Shown here: positions 22,468 through 34,640 of the stretch, one piece after another
Position numbering within the stretch: the first letter of the stretch is position 1
Layout: every line of letters begins with the position of its first letter
DNA from: Ampelocalamus luodianensis
Taxonomy: Eukaryota; Streptophyta; Magnoliopsida; Poales; Poaceae
Length of the DNA stretch: 64,000 nucleotides
Reading direction: 5' to 3'
Assembly: GCA_036346255.1 (NCBI GenBank)
Contig: CM070629.1
Span: 8,561,001-8,625,000 of the forward strand
Notes under the pieces: model-generated
Databases searched by the model: none
What the model was told of the DNA's origin: nothing
The model's input: the letters and a program-made list of their open reading frames with translations, nothing else
Made by a program: the position numbers and the translations under genes

Positions 22468-23571
22468 CACTAACATTCCAAAGTCACAGACGGTTTTTAA
22501 CACAAAACGTCTGTGATGAGATACTTATCACAGACGGATCATATTAAGAACCGTCTGTGATGAGATATTTATCACAGACGGTTCATGATACGAACCGTCT
22601 ATGATATGTCATCACAGACGGTTTTTGTATGAAACCGTCTGTGATTCGCAGCGTGGGATTTTGAAAAATTTTGAACGCGTGCGCGGAAGGCAAAATGTTT
22701 TGGTGCTATCCTTATATATTATAGCTACCCCAGCTTTGTCTTCCATTAGTCTCTCCCTCTCCCCTTCCCACGCCGAGCTCCGGCGACCACCCTTGATTCC
22801 CCGTCGCGGTTCGGTGAGGAGACACAGCCGACGAGGAGGAGGAGGATGGATGCGGAGGAGCTCCTTGTCTGCCGCAGGAGGTAGACTGCTAGAAGGTACG
22901 TGTACATCCCCAAAACATACACAATTTATTGGTTGTTTGTTGTAAAGAATGATCTTAATTTTGTGTTACCTAAGGTCGGAGCGCCGCCGAAGGTTTTCAG
23001 TCGTCTCTCCTTGTTGACGAGTTTGAGTCGAACTCGGACAACATGCAAGAACAGCTTGTGATATGCTACTGAGGTATAGAGAGAAGTAGTGTTGGACCAA
23101 TCCAAGAAGCCGATGAGTTCTTCAAGAGCTTGGAGGCACAGATGGTTTTTAGCTAGTTTAACTTTGTAATTTTATTCTTTTTTCCCATTCGGAAGGGGCG
23201 TTGTGAAACCTTTTGGTTTCCCTTTTCTATAATGTGTTTGCGATCAGAATTATAATTGGATTTTAGTTGTCTTGTTAGAGGTTGCATATGGAAACTACTG
23301 TCCAGCAATTGATTGGTTTGGGTCAAAATTTGTTTTTTTTTTTTGCAATAGAGAAAACTATCACAAACGGTTCTTGTTTAGAACCGTCTGTGAAAATAGA
23401 CTATCACAAACTGTTTTTATTCAGAACCATCTGTGATAGCTTTTTTCACATACGGTTCAAAAACCGTCTGTGATGATTCATGTCATCACTGACCCATAGA
23501 CTCAGACGGCTCACGAAACCGTCTGTGATGGCGTTTTTGAACTGTCTGTGAAGACCTTTCCTGTAGTAGTG
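22468..23571. mobile_element. CACTA-like element with TCACAGACGGTT subterminal repeats, copy 1
   Basis: The right end reads, on the minus strand, CACTACTACAGGAAAGGTC, a typical grass CACTA terminus. Both subterminal regions contain dense inverted copies of TCACAGACGG/CCGTCTGTGA. The left end (CACTAACATTCC) is only roughly similar, and the flanking triplets differ (AAT, ACC), so the left border is uncertain. The interior has a TATATATTATA box (about 22,715) and a GC-rich stretch with a short ORF (22,601-22,945) that I do not recognise. Confidence 0.6.
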
Positions 23572-24838
23572 ACCCTTTCTTTTAATCTAGACCCGCCAGA
23601 ATCAACGACGTAGATCTTTCTCTTTTTCTACAGATTGACGTGGGAATTTCTTAACCTTGAGAACGAGCATAGTAGCTTTTTTTTTTCTATTGCTTTAATA
23701 AGATAATAGATAGATATGATCTAAATCCTAATCTTCATCTTTTTAGTAAGTGTCTAAGGTTGCCTGCATTTTGTTGAGCTTATTGATGTAGTAAATTTGG
23801 TCTTCTGATTCGCACCCCTACTTCATGCTTGGTCATGTAATTAATCTAACAGGTTGGCTTCTAATAAAAGAAAAAAAAATAGCCAACGTGAGTATTGAGT
23901 ACAGAAGTACTCAGCAAGTTTGTAGGATAGAACTATATATATCATCTACAGTGATCTCTTAATAACAGGGAATACTAGCGTTCTTTTAGTAGAATTTTTT
24001 TTAATAGAAATTATTAATTTTATTCGAAAATCTATTTTCCAGCCAGCAATGTAAGTCAGAACCCTCTAAAGGTCATGGAGTTCTTGGATTCCCCGTATGA
24101 TTTCAGTTGTTCATCCTCCAAATTTAACTCAGCCACGTGGAAAAACGAATTAAGTCTACAAATATACAATCCAAATACTTATACAACTTCTAAGCGGTCC
24201 ATTATAAACTAAACATGATGGATTTGTCACCTAGCACCAGGGGATTTTACAATAAGCAGAGTACAAAACAACAAGGGAAAGTGGAATACGGAGACTAATC
24301 CCAAAAAGCACAGAAGCCGCCGCCCATTAGGCATCGTTACATCTTCAACAACAGAATTCGGATCACAAATCAACAATCCCGTCAGTCAAAAAGAGTGTCG
24401 TATTAGACATTGACATGGTCTTCAAAATAGACTTTTGATCATTGTTTTGCATCTATTATATTATTAAAATGATAGAAAAATGAGCCACTACGTTCGCTCT
24501 TAAGAGCTAGAATTTACCACGTTAACTGGAGAAAAAAGAGAAAGATCCACACTACTTATTTTGGTAGGTCCAGATTATACCTATGCAGATTAATCAGATA
24601 TATATTAGAACTATTATAATTGTGTAAAAAAAATACAACTCTATTTTCAATCATAAGCATTGGAGTTGTATAACAAATATGTCTGTTTTAAAATAAAACA
24701 GGCTACTACTTTTATTAGAGTTGTATTGTACTTAGCTAGCCGCGCAATTGCACATGTAATTCAGCTAATTGCAATATATTTGTAAAATCTAATAAATTTA
24801 CTATAAAAGCATTTTCCGAGACAGAATCTACTCATATA

Positions 24839-25097
24839 CTCACTCCAGTTCACAAAAAATAAGTCGTTTTGGAATGCGTGCAGTCAAACTTTTGAAACTT
24901 TGGCTATTGATATTTTAAAAAATATTTAGATTAGTACATAAAAATCATAGATGTAGATTTGTTTCAAAAATTACTTTGATAATATTATAATTTTATTGGA
25001 TTTTACGAATATATTACAATAGTAATTAGTGGTCAAAGTTATATTTTGGAGACCATGTCGATGTTCAAAATGACTTATTTTTGTGAACTGGAGGGAA
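24839..25097. mobile_element. Stowaway-like MITE, copy 1
   Basis: Inverted termini CTCACTCCAGTTCACAAAAA and, on the opposite strand, TTCCCTCCAGTTCACAAAAA, with TA on both sides. This is the Tc1/mariner-derived Stowaway pattern. 259 bp, non-coding; some short ORFs overlap it by chance. Confidence 0.78.
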
Positions 25098-25599
25098 TAA
25101 TCTTTATATGGCCAATCAAAGTACTCATGAAGAAATTAGAGGTCAAAGTTGTTGAATGCACACATTTTGTGATAAAAAAAATTATTTTGTGTTGTGGTAG
25201 CTGTTGGGGTACAGGTCTGAGGACCGAGGGTAGAACACTCGCTCTTATCTAACCATTGGCAATGCTCCTTCTTGTCGAGGTAGCGACGCTTTAAGGCTTG
25301 ATTAGCCAGGGAGGCGAGGGGTCGCCATCCAAGGTCGGCCGATACTCTTCCGAACGAACAATGAGACTTTGATTTTTAGCTAACCGGTTAGGAACTAACT
25401 TTGTTTATTTCTTACTTGATTGACAATGGATACATGATATCCTTTTTATATGGACGATCCGACTTAACCCCTATGAAATAATCTATAAAAAAAATTATCT
25501 CTAGCAATCCAATATAATAATAACCTGTCTAACTAATAGATAATATCAAATACCTAATAGATAGATTCCTAAATAACATATCATTGGGAACGAGCGCTT

Positions 25600-25695
25600 G
25601 CTTGTTTGGTAGAGCGCGATGCCACCCGGACTCGAACCCGGTGCCCACCTCCTTCTATTCAGTATTCCCGGGTAGCTGGCCCGGCGTTGTTAAAC
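25600..25695 (-). repeat. pol III B-box-like sequence, possible SINE relic
   Basis: On the minus strand CACCGGGTTCGAGTCCGG contains a perfect tRNA B-box core (GGTTCGAGTCC). The surroundings do not fold into a standard tRNA that I can recognise, so a tRNA-derived SINE fragment is more likely than a tRNA gene. A copy lies near 30,750-30,855 with a GCGCGCCGTCGAGC insertion that may be the original form. Confidence 0.35.
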
Positions 25696-25939
25696 AAAAA
25701 ATAACATATCATTCCTAATAGGCATTACCCTTCGCGGGTGGCTACAGTACCCACGATACTGCTCACGTTTCTGCTACAGTGCATCGCTGAGTCCATAATA
25801 CTTTGGATCAAAGGGAATAAAAGATTTAACTTGAGCTAAGCCCCAGCTGCATTCCATGGACACAGTACGGTTCAGTAACTGCAACCCCATTCACATAGAT
25901 GACTTATGACTTTAGTCTGAGAGCCCACCTACTTGTGAC

Positions 25940-26158
25940 TTATCTAGGACACGGCTCAGTAATTGTAACCCCATTCACAGAGATGTCCTCTTCCAATATT
26001 AAATTAGATCGGTCATATACGTATCTGCGTTGCCCATGTGATGGAGAAGTTAAAGTTGATTCTCTCGAAGAAGAATGCAGGCTCTGCCGGGGCTGAAGCT
26101 CCATGTTGTCCCTGGTTAACATGAAAATGACGGATGATATGTGAGGCCTGTCGTCAGG
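25940..26158 (-). pseudogene. truncated last exon of a CRK gene (3' fragment)
   Basis: Matches the end of exon 8 of the CRK gene at 31,100-34,124: DDRPHISSVIFMLTRDNMELQP, then a 2-bp loss and a frame change before ESTLTSPSHGQRRY and the C terminus ITEPCPR. It is cut at the tandem-duplication junction, and upstream of it is CACTA sequence rather than the rest of the kinase. It cannot encode a kinase. Confidence 0.85.
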
Positions 26159-27629
26159 GGTGTTAGCTATGTTTAAAACATATGTTGTTATAAATACAAA
26201 ATTGTGTTGCAACTTTGTAACACCTTTTCTTTTGTACAACAACACCTAATTTGTGTTGCAGTAGACCTACCTTATAGCAACACGACCAATAACATCACTT
26301 AGCACGAGTGTTGCTATCCATCCTAGCAACACATATTTGTAGATATAGAAGCATATACATGTGTTATTATAACCTAGTCCTGTTGTAGTGGGATCTTATG
26401 GTCACAGTTTACATAGTTTGCTACGCAGGGCTTAAAAGATAAACATAACTCTTGCAGTGGAAATAAGATAACTTATGGTGGTCATCCAACATGCCTACAG
26501 AGCAATCAGTAGGAGCGCATCCTAATTCGCATAGTCTTCAAATTACTCCTCCTCACAGAACTCTGGATTCCCAGATTCTTCCTCAGCAACTGAACAACAA
26601 TAGCATAAAGTTGTGAGTACATAAAGTACTCAGTAAGTCATAAAGAACAGTATGCATTTAATATTTATGCAAGGCTTGAACAAGGAATAGTTGTATAGTT
26701 ATTTTGCAAAAAACAATATTGGCAGTAAATACAGTAAATAGATTAAAAATATACTTGAAAAGATTATACAAATAAAGTAAACAATTGCTTTAAAACAACT
26801 AGTGAACTACCCATTCACTTTCTATCCATTTCACCATCCAAACATTTTATGAAAATTCTATACCTTGTGTGAAATCCCCGGGCATTGTCTATAACCGGGG
26901 ATACGACTGTTCGAACAGTTTTTAACACTATGCAGGGGTTGTACAACTTGACCTACAAGAGATAATCAACTTATAATGTCGGCTATGACACGTTTCCGTA
27001 GGCGTGCGACTAAGTGATTACCACAAGGCTTTTATAAAGTTCTATCTTAACCCAACTCTGCCTACTAAGGTTTCACCACTAAAGGGTTACATCCACCATA
27101 GTTGGGGCCTCCCTCTTGCGTCATGTGAATCTACCCGTAAATCCTGGAACCCACACCACACATGGCAGAACCAAAATCAAGATATTGCTAATTAGTTAGT
27201 CAGGTTTATCCCATACTGGACATGTTGTTGTATGATAAGGTCCAGATCAATGGTGCACAAGATTAGGTCCTTAGTGATTCCTCGGACGAGTCCACCTCAT
27301 CCAAAATGTGCTACCCGCACCTCCTTTACTGCACGATCATTTGCCTGAGTATGAAACTATTTTGTTCAACCAGGCCCAATGTCATCCCCTGCCATGGCAC
27401 AACAATTTTTACAACAGTGGTCTCGCACCATAATTCTATATATTATTAAGTCAAGTTATCAATATTAACATTATGAATAGGAGCCTGTTGTACAACTAAG
27501 CATGACTAAGCATACTACGCCACCCATGTGACTTGAAATGCCTAATTCTCTGATTTTACCATGGCTTGAAATCACTAACTCTCTGATTTTACCATGGCTT
27601 GAAATCATTAACATACCATGGTTTGAAAT

Positions 27630-28727
27630 CACTAACATTCCAAAGTCACAGACGGTTTTTAATACAAAACGTCTGTGATGAGATACTTATCACAGACGGA
27701 TCATATTAAGAACCGTGCAGCGATGAGATATTATCACAGAGCGGTTCATGATACGAACCGTCATGATATGTCATCACAGACGGTTTTTGTATGAAACCGT
27801 CTGTGATTCGCAGCGTGGGATTTTGAAAAATTTTGAACGCGTGCGCGGAAGGCAAAATGTTTTGGTGCTATCCTTATATATTATAGCTACCCCAGCTTTG
27901 TCTTCCATTAGTCTCTCCCTCTCCCCTTCCCACGCCGAGCTCCGGCGACCACCCTTGATTCCCCGTCGCGGTTCGGTGAGGAGACACAGCCGACGAGGAG
28001 GAGGAGGATGGATGCGGAGGAGCTCCTTGTCTGCCGCAGGAGGTAGACTGCTAGAAGGTACGTGTACATCCCCAAAACATACACAATTTATTGGTTGTTT
28101 GTTGTAAAGAATGATCTTAATTTTGTGTTACCTAAGGTCGGAGCGCCGCGAGGTTTTCAGTCGTCTCTCCTTGTTGACGAGTTTGAGTCGAACTCGGACA
28201 ACATGCAAGAACGACTTGTGATATGCTCTTGAGGTATAGAGAGAAGTAGTGTTGGACCAATCCAAGAAGCCGATGAGTTCTTCAAGAGCTTGGAGGCACA
28301 GATGGTTTTTAGCTAGTTTAACTTTGTAATTTTATTCTTTTTTCCCATTCGGAAGGGGCGTTGTGAAACCTTTTGGTTTCCCTTTTCTATAATGTGTTTG
28401 CGATCAGAATTATAATTCGATTTTAGTTGTCTTGTTAGAGGTTGCATATGGAAACTCTTGTCCACAATTGATTGGTTTGGGTCAAAATTTGTTTGTTTTT
28501 TTGCAATAGAAAACTATCACAAACGGTTCTTGTTTAGAACCGTCTGTGAAAATAGACTATCACAAACTGTTTTTATTCAGAACCATCTGTGATAGCTTTT
28601 TTCACATACGGTTCAAAAACCGTCTGTGATGATTCATGTCATCACTGACCCATAGACTCAGACGGCTCACGAAACCGTCTGTGATGGCGTTTTTGAACTG
28701 TCTGTGAAGACCTTTCCTGTAGTAGTG
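27630..28727. mobile_element. CACTA-like element with TCACAGACGGTT subterminal repeats, copy 2
   Basis: Duplicate of 22,468-23,571 produced by the 5.16-kb tandem duplication. It differs at the subterminal repeats near 27,712-27,765, where CTG-containing units are garbled relative to copy 1. Confidence 0.6.
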
Positions 28728-29991
28728 ACTCTTTCTTTTAATCTAGACCCGTCAGAATCAACGACGTAGATCTTTCTCTTTTTCTACAGATTGACGTGGG
28801 AATTTCTTAACCTTGAGAACGAGCATAGTAGCTTTTTTTTTCTATTGCTTTAATAAGATAATAGATAGATATGATCTAAATCCTAATCTTCATCTTTTTA
28901 GTAAGTGTCTAAGGTTGCCTGCATTTTGTTGAGCTTATTGATGTAGTAAATTTGGTCTTCTGATTCGCACCCCTACTTCATGCTTGGTCATGTAATTAAT
29001 CTAACAGGTTGGCTTCTAATAAAAGAAAAAAAAATAGCCAACGTGAGTATTGAGTACAGAAGTACTCAGCAAGTTTGTAGGATAGAACTATATATATCAT
29101 CTACAGTGATCTCTTAATAACAGGGAATACTAGCGTTCTTTTAGTAGAATTTTTTTAATAGAAATTATTAATTTTATTCGAAAATCTATTTTCCAGCCAG
29201 CAATGTAAGTCAGAACCCTCTAAAGGTCATGGAGTTCTTGGATTCCCCGTATGATTTCAGTTGTTCATCCTCCAAATTTAACTCAGCCACGTGGAAAAAC
29301 GAATTAAGTCTACAAATATACAATCCAAATACTTATACAACTTCTAAGCGGTCCATTATAAACTAAACATGATGGATTTGTCACCTAGCACCAGGGGATT
29401 TTACAATAAGCAGAGTACAAAACAACAAGGGAAAGTGGAATACGGAGACTAATCCCAAAAAGCACAGAAGCCGCCGCCCATTAGGCATCGTTCCATCTTC
29501 AACAACAGAATTCGGATCACAAATCAACAATCCCGTCAGTCAAAAAGAGTGTCGTATTAGACATTGACATGGTCTTCAAAATAGACTTTTGATCATTGTT
29601 TTGCATCTATTATATTATTAAAATGATAGAAAAATGAGCCACCACGTTCGCTCTTAAGAGCTAGAATTTACCACGTTAACTGGAGAAAAAAGAGAAAGAT
29701 CCACACTACTTATTTTGGTAGGTCCAGATTATACCTATGCAGATTAATCAGATATATATTAGAACTATTATAATTGTGTAAAAAAAATACAACTCTATTT
29801 TCAATCATAAGCATTGGAGTTGTATAACAAATATGTCTGTTTTAAAATAAAACAGGCTACTACTTTATTAGAGTTGTATTGTACTTAGCTAGCCGCGCAA
29901 TTGCACATGTAATTCAGCTAATTGCAATATATTTGTAAAATCTAATAAATTTACTATAAAAGCATTTTCCGAGACAGAATCTACTCATATA

Positions 29992-30247
29992 CTCACTCCA
30001 GTTCACAAAAATAAGTCGTTTTGGAATGCGTGCATCAAACTTTTGAAACTTTGGCTATTGATATTTTAAAAATATTTAGATTAGTACATAAAAATCATAG
30101 ATGTAGATTTGTTTCAAAAATTACTTTGATAATATTATAATTTTATTGGATTTTACGAATATATTACAATAGTAATTAGTGGTCAAAGTTATATTTTGGA
30201 GACCATGTCGATGTTCAAAATGACTTATTTTTGTGAATTGGAGGGAA
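29992..30247. mobile_element. Stowaway-like MITE, copy 2
   Basis: The same element as 24,839-25,097, carried along by the tandem duplication. It has the same TA duplication and a few single-base length differences. Confidence 0.78.
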
Positions 30248-31099
30248 TAATCTTTATATGGCCAATCAAAGTACTCATGAAGAAATTAGAGGTCAAAGTT
30301 GTTGAATGCACACATTTTGTGATAAAAAATTATTTTGTGTTGCGGTAGCTGTTGGGGTATAGGTCTGAGGACCGAGGGTAGAACACTCGCTCTTATCTAA
30401 CCATTGGCAATGCTCCTTCTTGTCGAGGTAGCGACGCTTTAAGGCTTGATTAGCCAGGGAGGCGAGGGGTCGCCATCCAAGGTCAGCCGATACTCTTCCG
30501 AACGAACAATGAGACTTTGATTTTTAGCTAACCGGTTAGGAACTAACTTTGTTTATTTCTTACTTGATTGACAATGGATACATGATATCCTTTTTATAGG
30601 GACGATCCGACTTAACCCCTATGAAATAATCTATAAAAAAAATTATCTCTAGCAATCCAATATAATAATAACCTGTCTAACTAATAGATAATATCAAATA
30701 CCTAATAGATAGATTCCTAAATAACATATCATTGGGAACGAGCGCTTGCTTGTTTGGTAGAGCGCGCCGTCGAGCGCGATGCCACCCGGACTCGAACCCG
30801 GTGCCCACCTCCTTCTATTCAGTATTCCCGGGTAGCTGGCCCGGTGTTGTTAAACAAAAAATAACATATCATTCCTAATAGGCATTACCCTTCGCGGGTG
30901 GCTACAGTACCCACGATACTGCTCACGTTTCTGCTACAGTGCATCGCTGAGTCCATAATACTTTGGATCAAAGGGAATAAAAGATTTAACTTGAGCTAAG
31001 CCCCAGCTGCATTCCATGGACACAGTACGGCTCAGTAACTGCAACCCCATTCACATAGATGACTTATGACTTTAGTCTGAGAGCCCACCTACTTGTGAC

Positions 31100-34000
31100 T
31101 TATCTAGGACACGGCTCAGTAATTGTAACCCCATTCACAGAGATGTCCTCTTCCAATATTAAATTAGATCGGTCATATACGTATCTGCGTTGCCCATGTG
31201 ATGGAGAAGTTAAAGTTGATTCTCTCCCGAAGAAGAATGCAGGCTCTGCCGGAGGCTGAAGCTCCATGTTGTCCCTGGTTAACATGAAAATGACGGATGA
31301 TATGTGAGGCCTGTCGTCAGGGTCCGACTGGACGCACAGCAGCCCGATGTGGATGCATCGCAGTGCTTGGCTTTGGGAGTATCCATCGCGTGATTGGTGC
31401 ATCATTTGTGATATCGTCCCTTTTTTCCAGCAATTCCATACCTGTTAGATGGTTAACATCAGTTTGTTAATTGAAACTTAATTGAATGTTTCAGTATACA
31501 GATGCACTAAAAAGAGATGGATAATGGAGTAAGACAGAACTTACATCACTAAGGAGATTCACGGTGTCGCGATCATCAGAACTGCAGTTCCTTCTCCTAG
31601 TTACAATTTCAAGGACCAACACACCAAAGCTGAAAATATCGATCTTGGGTGACACACTTCCGTGTATTGCGTACTCCGGTGCCATATAACCACTGCAGAG
31701 GATGAACAGTTAGGCTTGGAAACACACGTTCAATATCTGCGACGTATGAAGGTTTTATTATACGCATGAGCTTACAGTGTTCCAACAACTCTAGTTGTCT
31801 TAGTATGAGTATGACCTTCTCCTAGCAGCCTTGCCAATCCAAAGTCTGCAATTTTCGGATCCATGTCCTCATCAAGAAGAATATTGTTAGCTTTCAGGTC
31901 CCGGTGAATGATCCTCATGCTTGAGTCCTCATGAAGATACAATATTCCCTTGGCAATTCCAAGAATGATGTTGTACTGCTGCTCCCAGTTTAGTGCATTT
32001 CCCCTACCGGCATCTATTGCGATGAAAATGGTCAACTTACATTAGGTGGTGCTGAAAGGTAAATACAGAACAACCATAATCGAGTACCTATCAGACAAAG
32101 TTCAGAAAATGCAAACTCTACAGTCTTAGCTGTGTTAGCTTGTTTGCCGGAATGCTACAGTACATATTGAATGCTTCGTACTAAACATGTAATCCATTTT
32201 GCAGATGTGCACTACTCGTTTCATTCTTATTTGTTATTTTTTACATACTTCGTATGAATGACGTTTCTAGTCACACTCATCTAGCACTGCTAACTCCATT
32301 TTTGACAAATATATATTCATGCATAGTGCATAAAAGAGTCTTGGGGACTTCTGAATCGCAATAGAGCAGTGCAAAATTTTATTTACACTGACAGATGACC
32401 AGAGAATTCTGGGTATGTTTCTGAAGAGGTGGATCGGAAGGAAAATACCGAATATAAAGTTGTCGAGGCTCCCGTTCTTGATGTGTTCATAAACAAGCAG
32501 CGTATCATCTCGATGCAAGCAAAACCCCTGTAACCTAACAAGGTTCTTGTGCTGAAGCTCTGCCAATAGCAGCACCTCATTGTGTAGCTGATGCAATCCA
32601 TGCCCAGTTCTTCCTAAAAGTTTCTTCACTGCTATTTCTTGCCCATCTGAGAGTATTCCCTGAAGCAGATTCTTTTTAGAGAAGATGAAATATATTTATA
32701 ATTTTTTTCTTGAATTCTTGCTTGTTTGCTTACCTTGTATACAGTACCAAAACCACCTTCTCCAAGCTTGTTCTTCTCCGAGAAATTTTCGGTTGCCTCT
32801 TGCAGTGCAGGCAAATCAAAAATCATGCATTGTGCTCTCGTGATTTTCTTCAATGCTGGTTTCATATGACAAGAATTATATCAGGAAACGGTAAATTCCA
32901 GCTATTGAACAGATGACATGCTACTCACGGTGGTCGTTCTCGGTGGCCTTGATTCTTCTCCTGAAGCGGACGAACGCAAAAACTAAAAGAATCAATATTA
33001 AGACAACAGAACAAACTACGCCTGCGGCGATTCTTGTTGCATTCCTTTTCTTTCCTGCATACATCAAACATGAACTTCAAGTAGTACATCTTTAACCTTG
33101 TAACTTTGTGAGATTTCAGGAGTTGGACTAGATTTCAACCATCATTACCCAGTGCTTTGTAACAGTAACTATTTAATTCCACGAAAAAAACAAGAATGGA
33201 ATGTCCTACCTGCTCCAGCCTCTGGAGTAACAAATGGAGGCACTACTGCCGGTGCTGGTGGCGCCGTAAGCTGCAGCATTGCCCGGCCCTCGTAGAACGG
33301 TCGCACGCTATACATCAGGTTGCACCACGCCGTAAAAGCAAAAACCCACTGACGGTTGTTGCCCAAGTACTGCGTTGTCACAACCGTGCGGAGGGTCCCA
33401 AGGCAGCTCTGGCACTGCGGCGACGCCATCTCCGGCACGCACTGCGCGAGCCCGTAAATCTTCGGGTCGAAGTTCTCCTCACCCGTTGCGAAGTACTTCT
33501 TGGTGGTCGAGTTGCTCGCCGCAGCCATAGCGTGGTCGACCACGGCGGTAAGGATATATGTGACGGCGGCGCTGAACCAGGCATTCGGGACTTTGACGCT
33601 CCCCGTGGCCTGCCCAACATGCCAACTGTTTGTAACGAGTTCATTAGTTTCGATAGCATTATTCTACGAGATGCTTGAAAGAAATGGATAGCCCGCCCAT
33701 ACATGATTTCCGGTCCCTGCCACTGGTCCGCCTTGAGGAATTTCAGGAACTGCTGGGCGGAGAAGCGAAGAAGGCAGGAGTTCTCGTACATGATGACGCC
33801 CTTGTTGTCGGGGCAGCTTTTCTGCGCGTCACGGAACGCTGCCGCTAGGCAATCGCTGCAGGAGGAGGCGTTCGTCTCTCCGCGGCAGAGCGCCAGCGCG
33901 TAGATCTGGTTGGGCGCCGTACCGACGGTGGCGGTGGCGAAGCCGGCCTGCGTGGCGGAGGCATTGGCGGGGAGTGTCTCGGCGAGGTGCTTCAGATTCG

Positions 34001-34124
34001 CTTGGAAAGGGCTGTTGGCCGCGTAGGTGCCCGTGTCGCTGTCGCAGATAGGGAACGGATTTGGCGTGGCTGGCGGCAGCACGAGGACAACGATAATGGC
34101 GAGGACGGCATAGCCGGCGAGCAT
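31100..34124 (-). CDS. cysteine-rich receptor-like protein kinase (CRK, DUF26), apparently intact
   Basis: Minus-strand exons: 34,124-33,703; 33,625-33,210; 33,054-32,929; 32,855-32,734; 32,659-32,449; 32,013-31,776; 31,692-31,545; 31,441-31,100. All introns are GT-AG and in phase, totalling 2025 nt (674 aa). Domains in order: signal peptide (MLAGYAVLAIIVVLVLPPA); two DUF26 repeats with C-X8-C-X2-C motifs (CRGETNASSCSDC and CVPEMASPQCQSC); a transmembrane helix in exon 3 with an RFRRR stop-transfer; then a Ser/Thr kinase with GEGGFG loop, Lys in EIAVKKL, HRDLKANN and DFGLAR. It should sit in the plasma membrane and signal from the apoplast. Odd: exon 1 is split by a 77-bp intron (33,626-33,702) that the plus-strand copies lack. 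Its last exon lies at the edge of the 5.16-kb duplication. Confidence 0.9.
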
Positions 34125-34548
34125 CGCTGCAGCAGAGGAGAGAGAGAGAGAGATGCTTACTTTTGTTTGGCACCACACAATTAACGACCAAGATGGCCTG
34201 CCTGCCTGCCTGACTGACCCGGCGACAACGGCAGTACGACGCATCATTTGTGATTTTTGCACGAGTGAGTGCGCAAGTGGCAACTTTGACGAGTCAAAAA
34301 TTGCAATTTGGGCCGCGTCACGAATTCATGATTCACGAAGATAAGAACACGCGATGCTGCAAATGGGACTTGTTTAATAAAGATCCGTTCTTTTGCTACT
34401 GTGAGTGTGATACGGCGCCACTACGGTAGTCGGTAGTCCACCCTGCATGGAAAAAAGGACCACAACTTGCGCGTATTGCCAATCGCGGCATTGCCGTGTC
34501 GGACAGGCCGTCACGATGACCTACGTGGTATGCGCTCCACCACGCACA

Positions 34549-34640
34549 ATGGCTCGCCACATCGTGTCCATGGTGGCATGGTCGTCGTCGCCTTCCCGCT
34601 GCAAGTGCGCGCGCGCGCGCGGCATCCGGCATGTGCTGGC
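34549..34640 (+). pseudogene. relic 5' end of another DUF26 gene
   Basis: The sequence from about 34,480 (ATTGCCGTGTCGGACAGGCC, then CACCACGCACAATGGCTCGCC) parallels the promoter-proximal and start region of the copy at 35,713 (ATTGCCGTATCGGACGGTC..., CACCATGCACAATGGTTCGCC). After about 20 codons it dissolves into a GC dinucleotide run near 34,606, and no DUF26 domain follows. This looks like a fourth, almost deleted member of the plus-strand array, head-to-head with the minus-strand CRK. Confidence 0.6.

Larger units (their letters stand above)
21002..26158. repeat. 5.16-kb tandem duplication, copy 1
   Basis: This is nearly identical to 26,159-31,322 along its whole length. It starts inside the CACTA element (GGTGTTAGCTATG) and ends inside the last exon of the minus-strand CRK gene (GCCTGTCGTCAGG), where it joins directly to copy 2. 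The junction shows about 3 bp of microhomology (AGG). It contains the CACTA right end, a second CACTA-like element, a Stowaway MITE, a pol III-box-like segment and the truncated CRK exon. 21,236-22,467 and 23,572-24,838 hold no gene. Confidence 0.92.
26159..31322. repeat. 5.16-kb tandem duplication, copy 2
   Basis: This copy continues without a break into the intact CRK gene, so it holds the original right-hand context. It begins with the truncated CACTA right end (terminus GTTGTAGTG at 26,390). Differences from copy 1 are mostly small indels, many at CAG or CTG. 26,391-27,629, 28,728-29,991 and 30,248-31,099 hold no gene. Confidence 0.92.

Noticed and set aside
22490..23540. Regularly repeated CACAGACGG/CCGTCTGTG units suggesting a CRISPR-like array
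   Set aside because: The units are inverted and irregularly spaced, and they sit next to a CACTA terminus. This is the subterminal repeat pattern of a DNA transposon in a plant genome.
25600..25695. Possible tRNA gene (GGTTCGAGTCC)
   Set aside because: Only the B-box is clear. I could not assemble a cloverleaf with acceptor and anticodon stems, so it is listed as a possible SINE relic.
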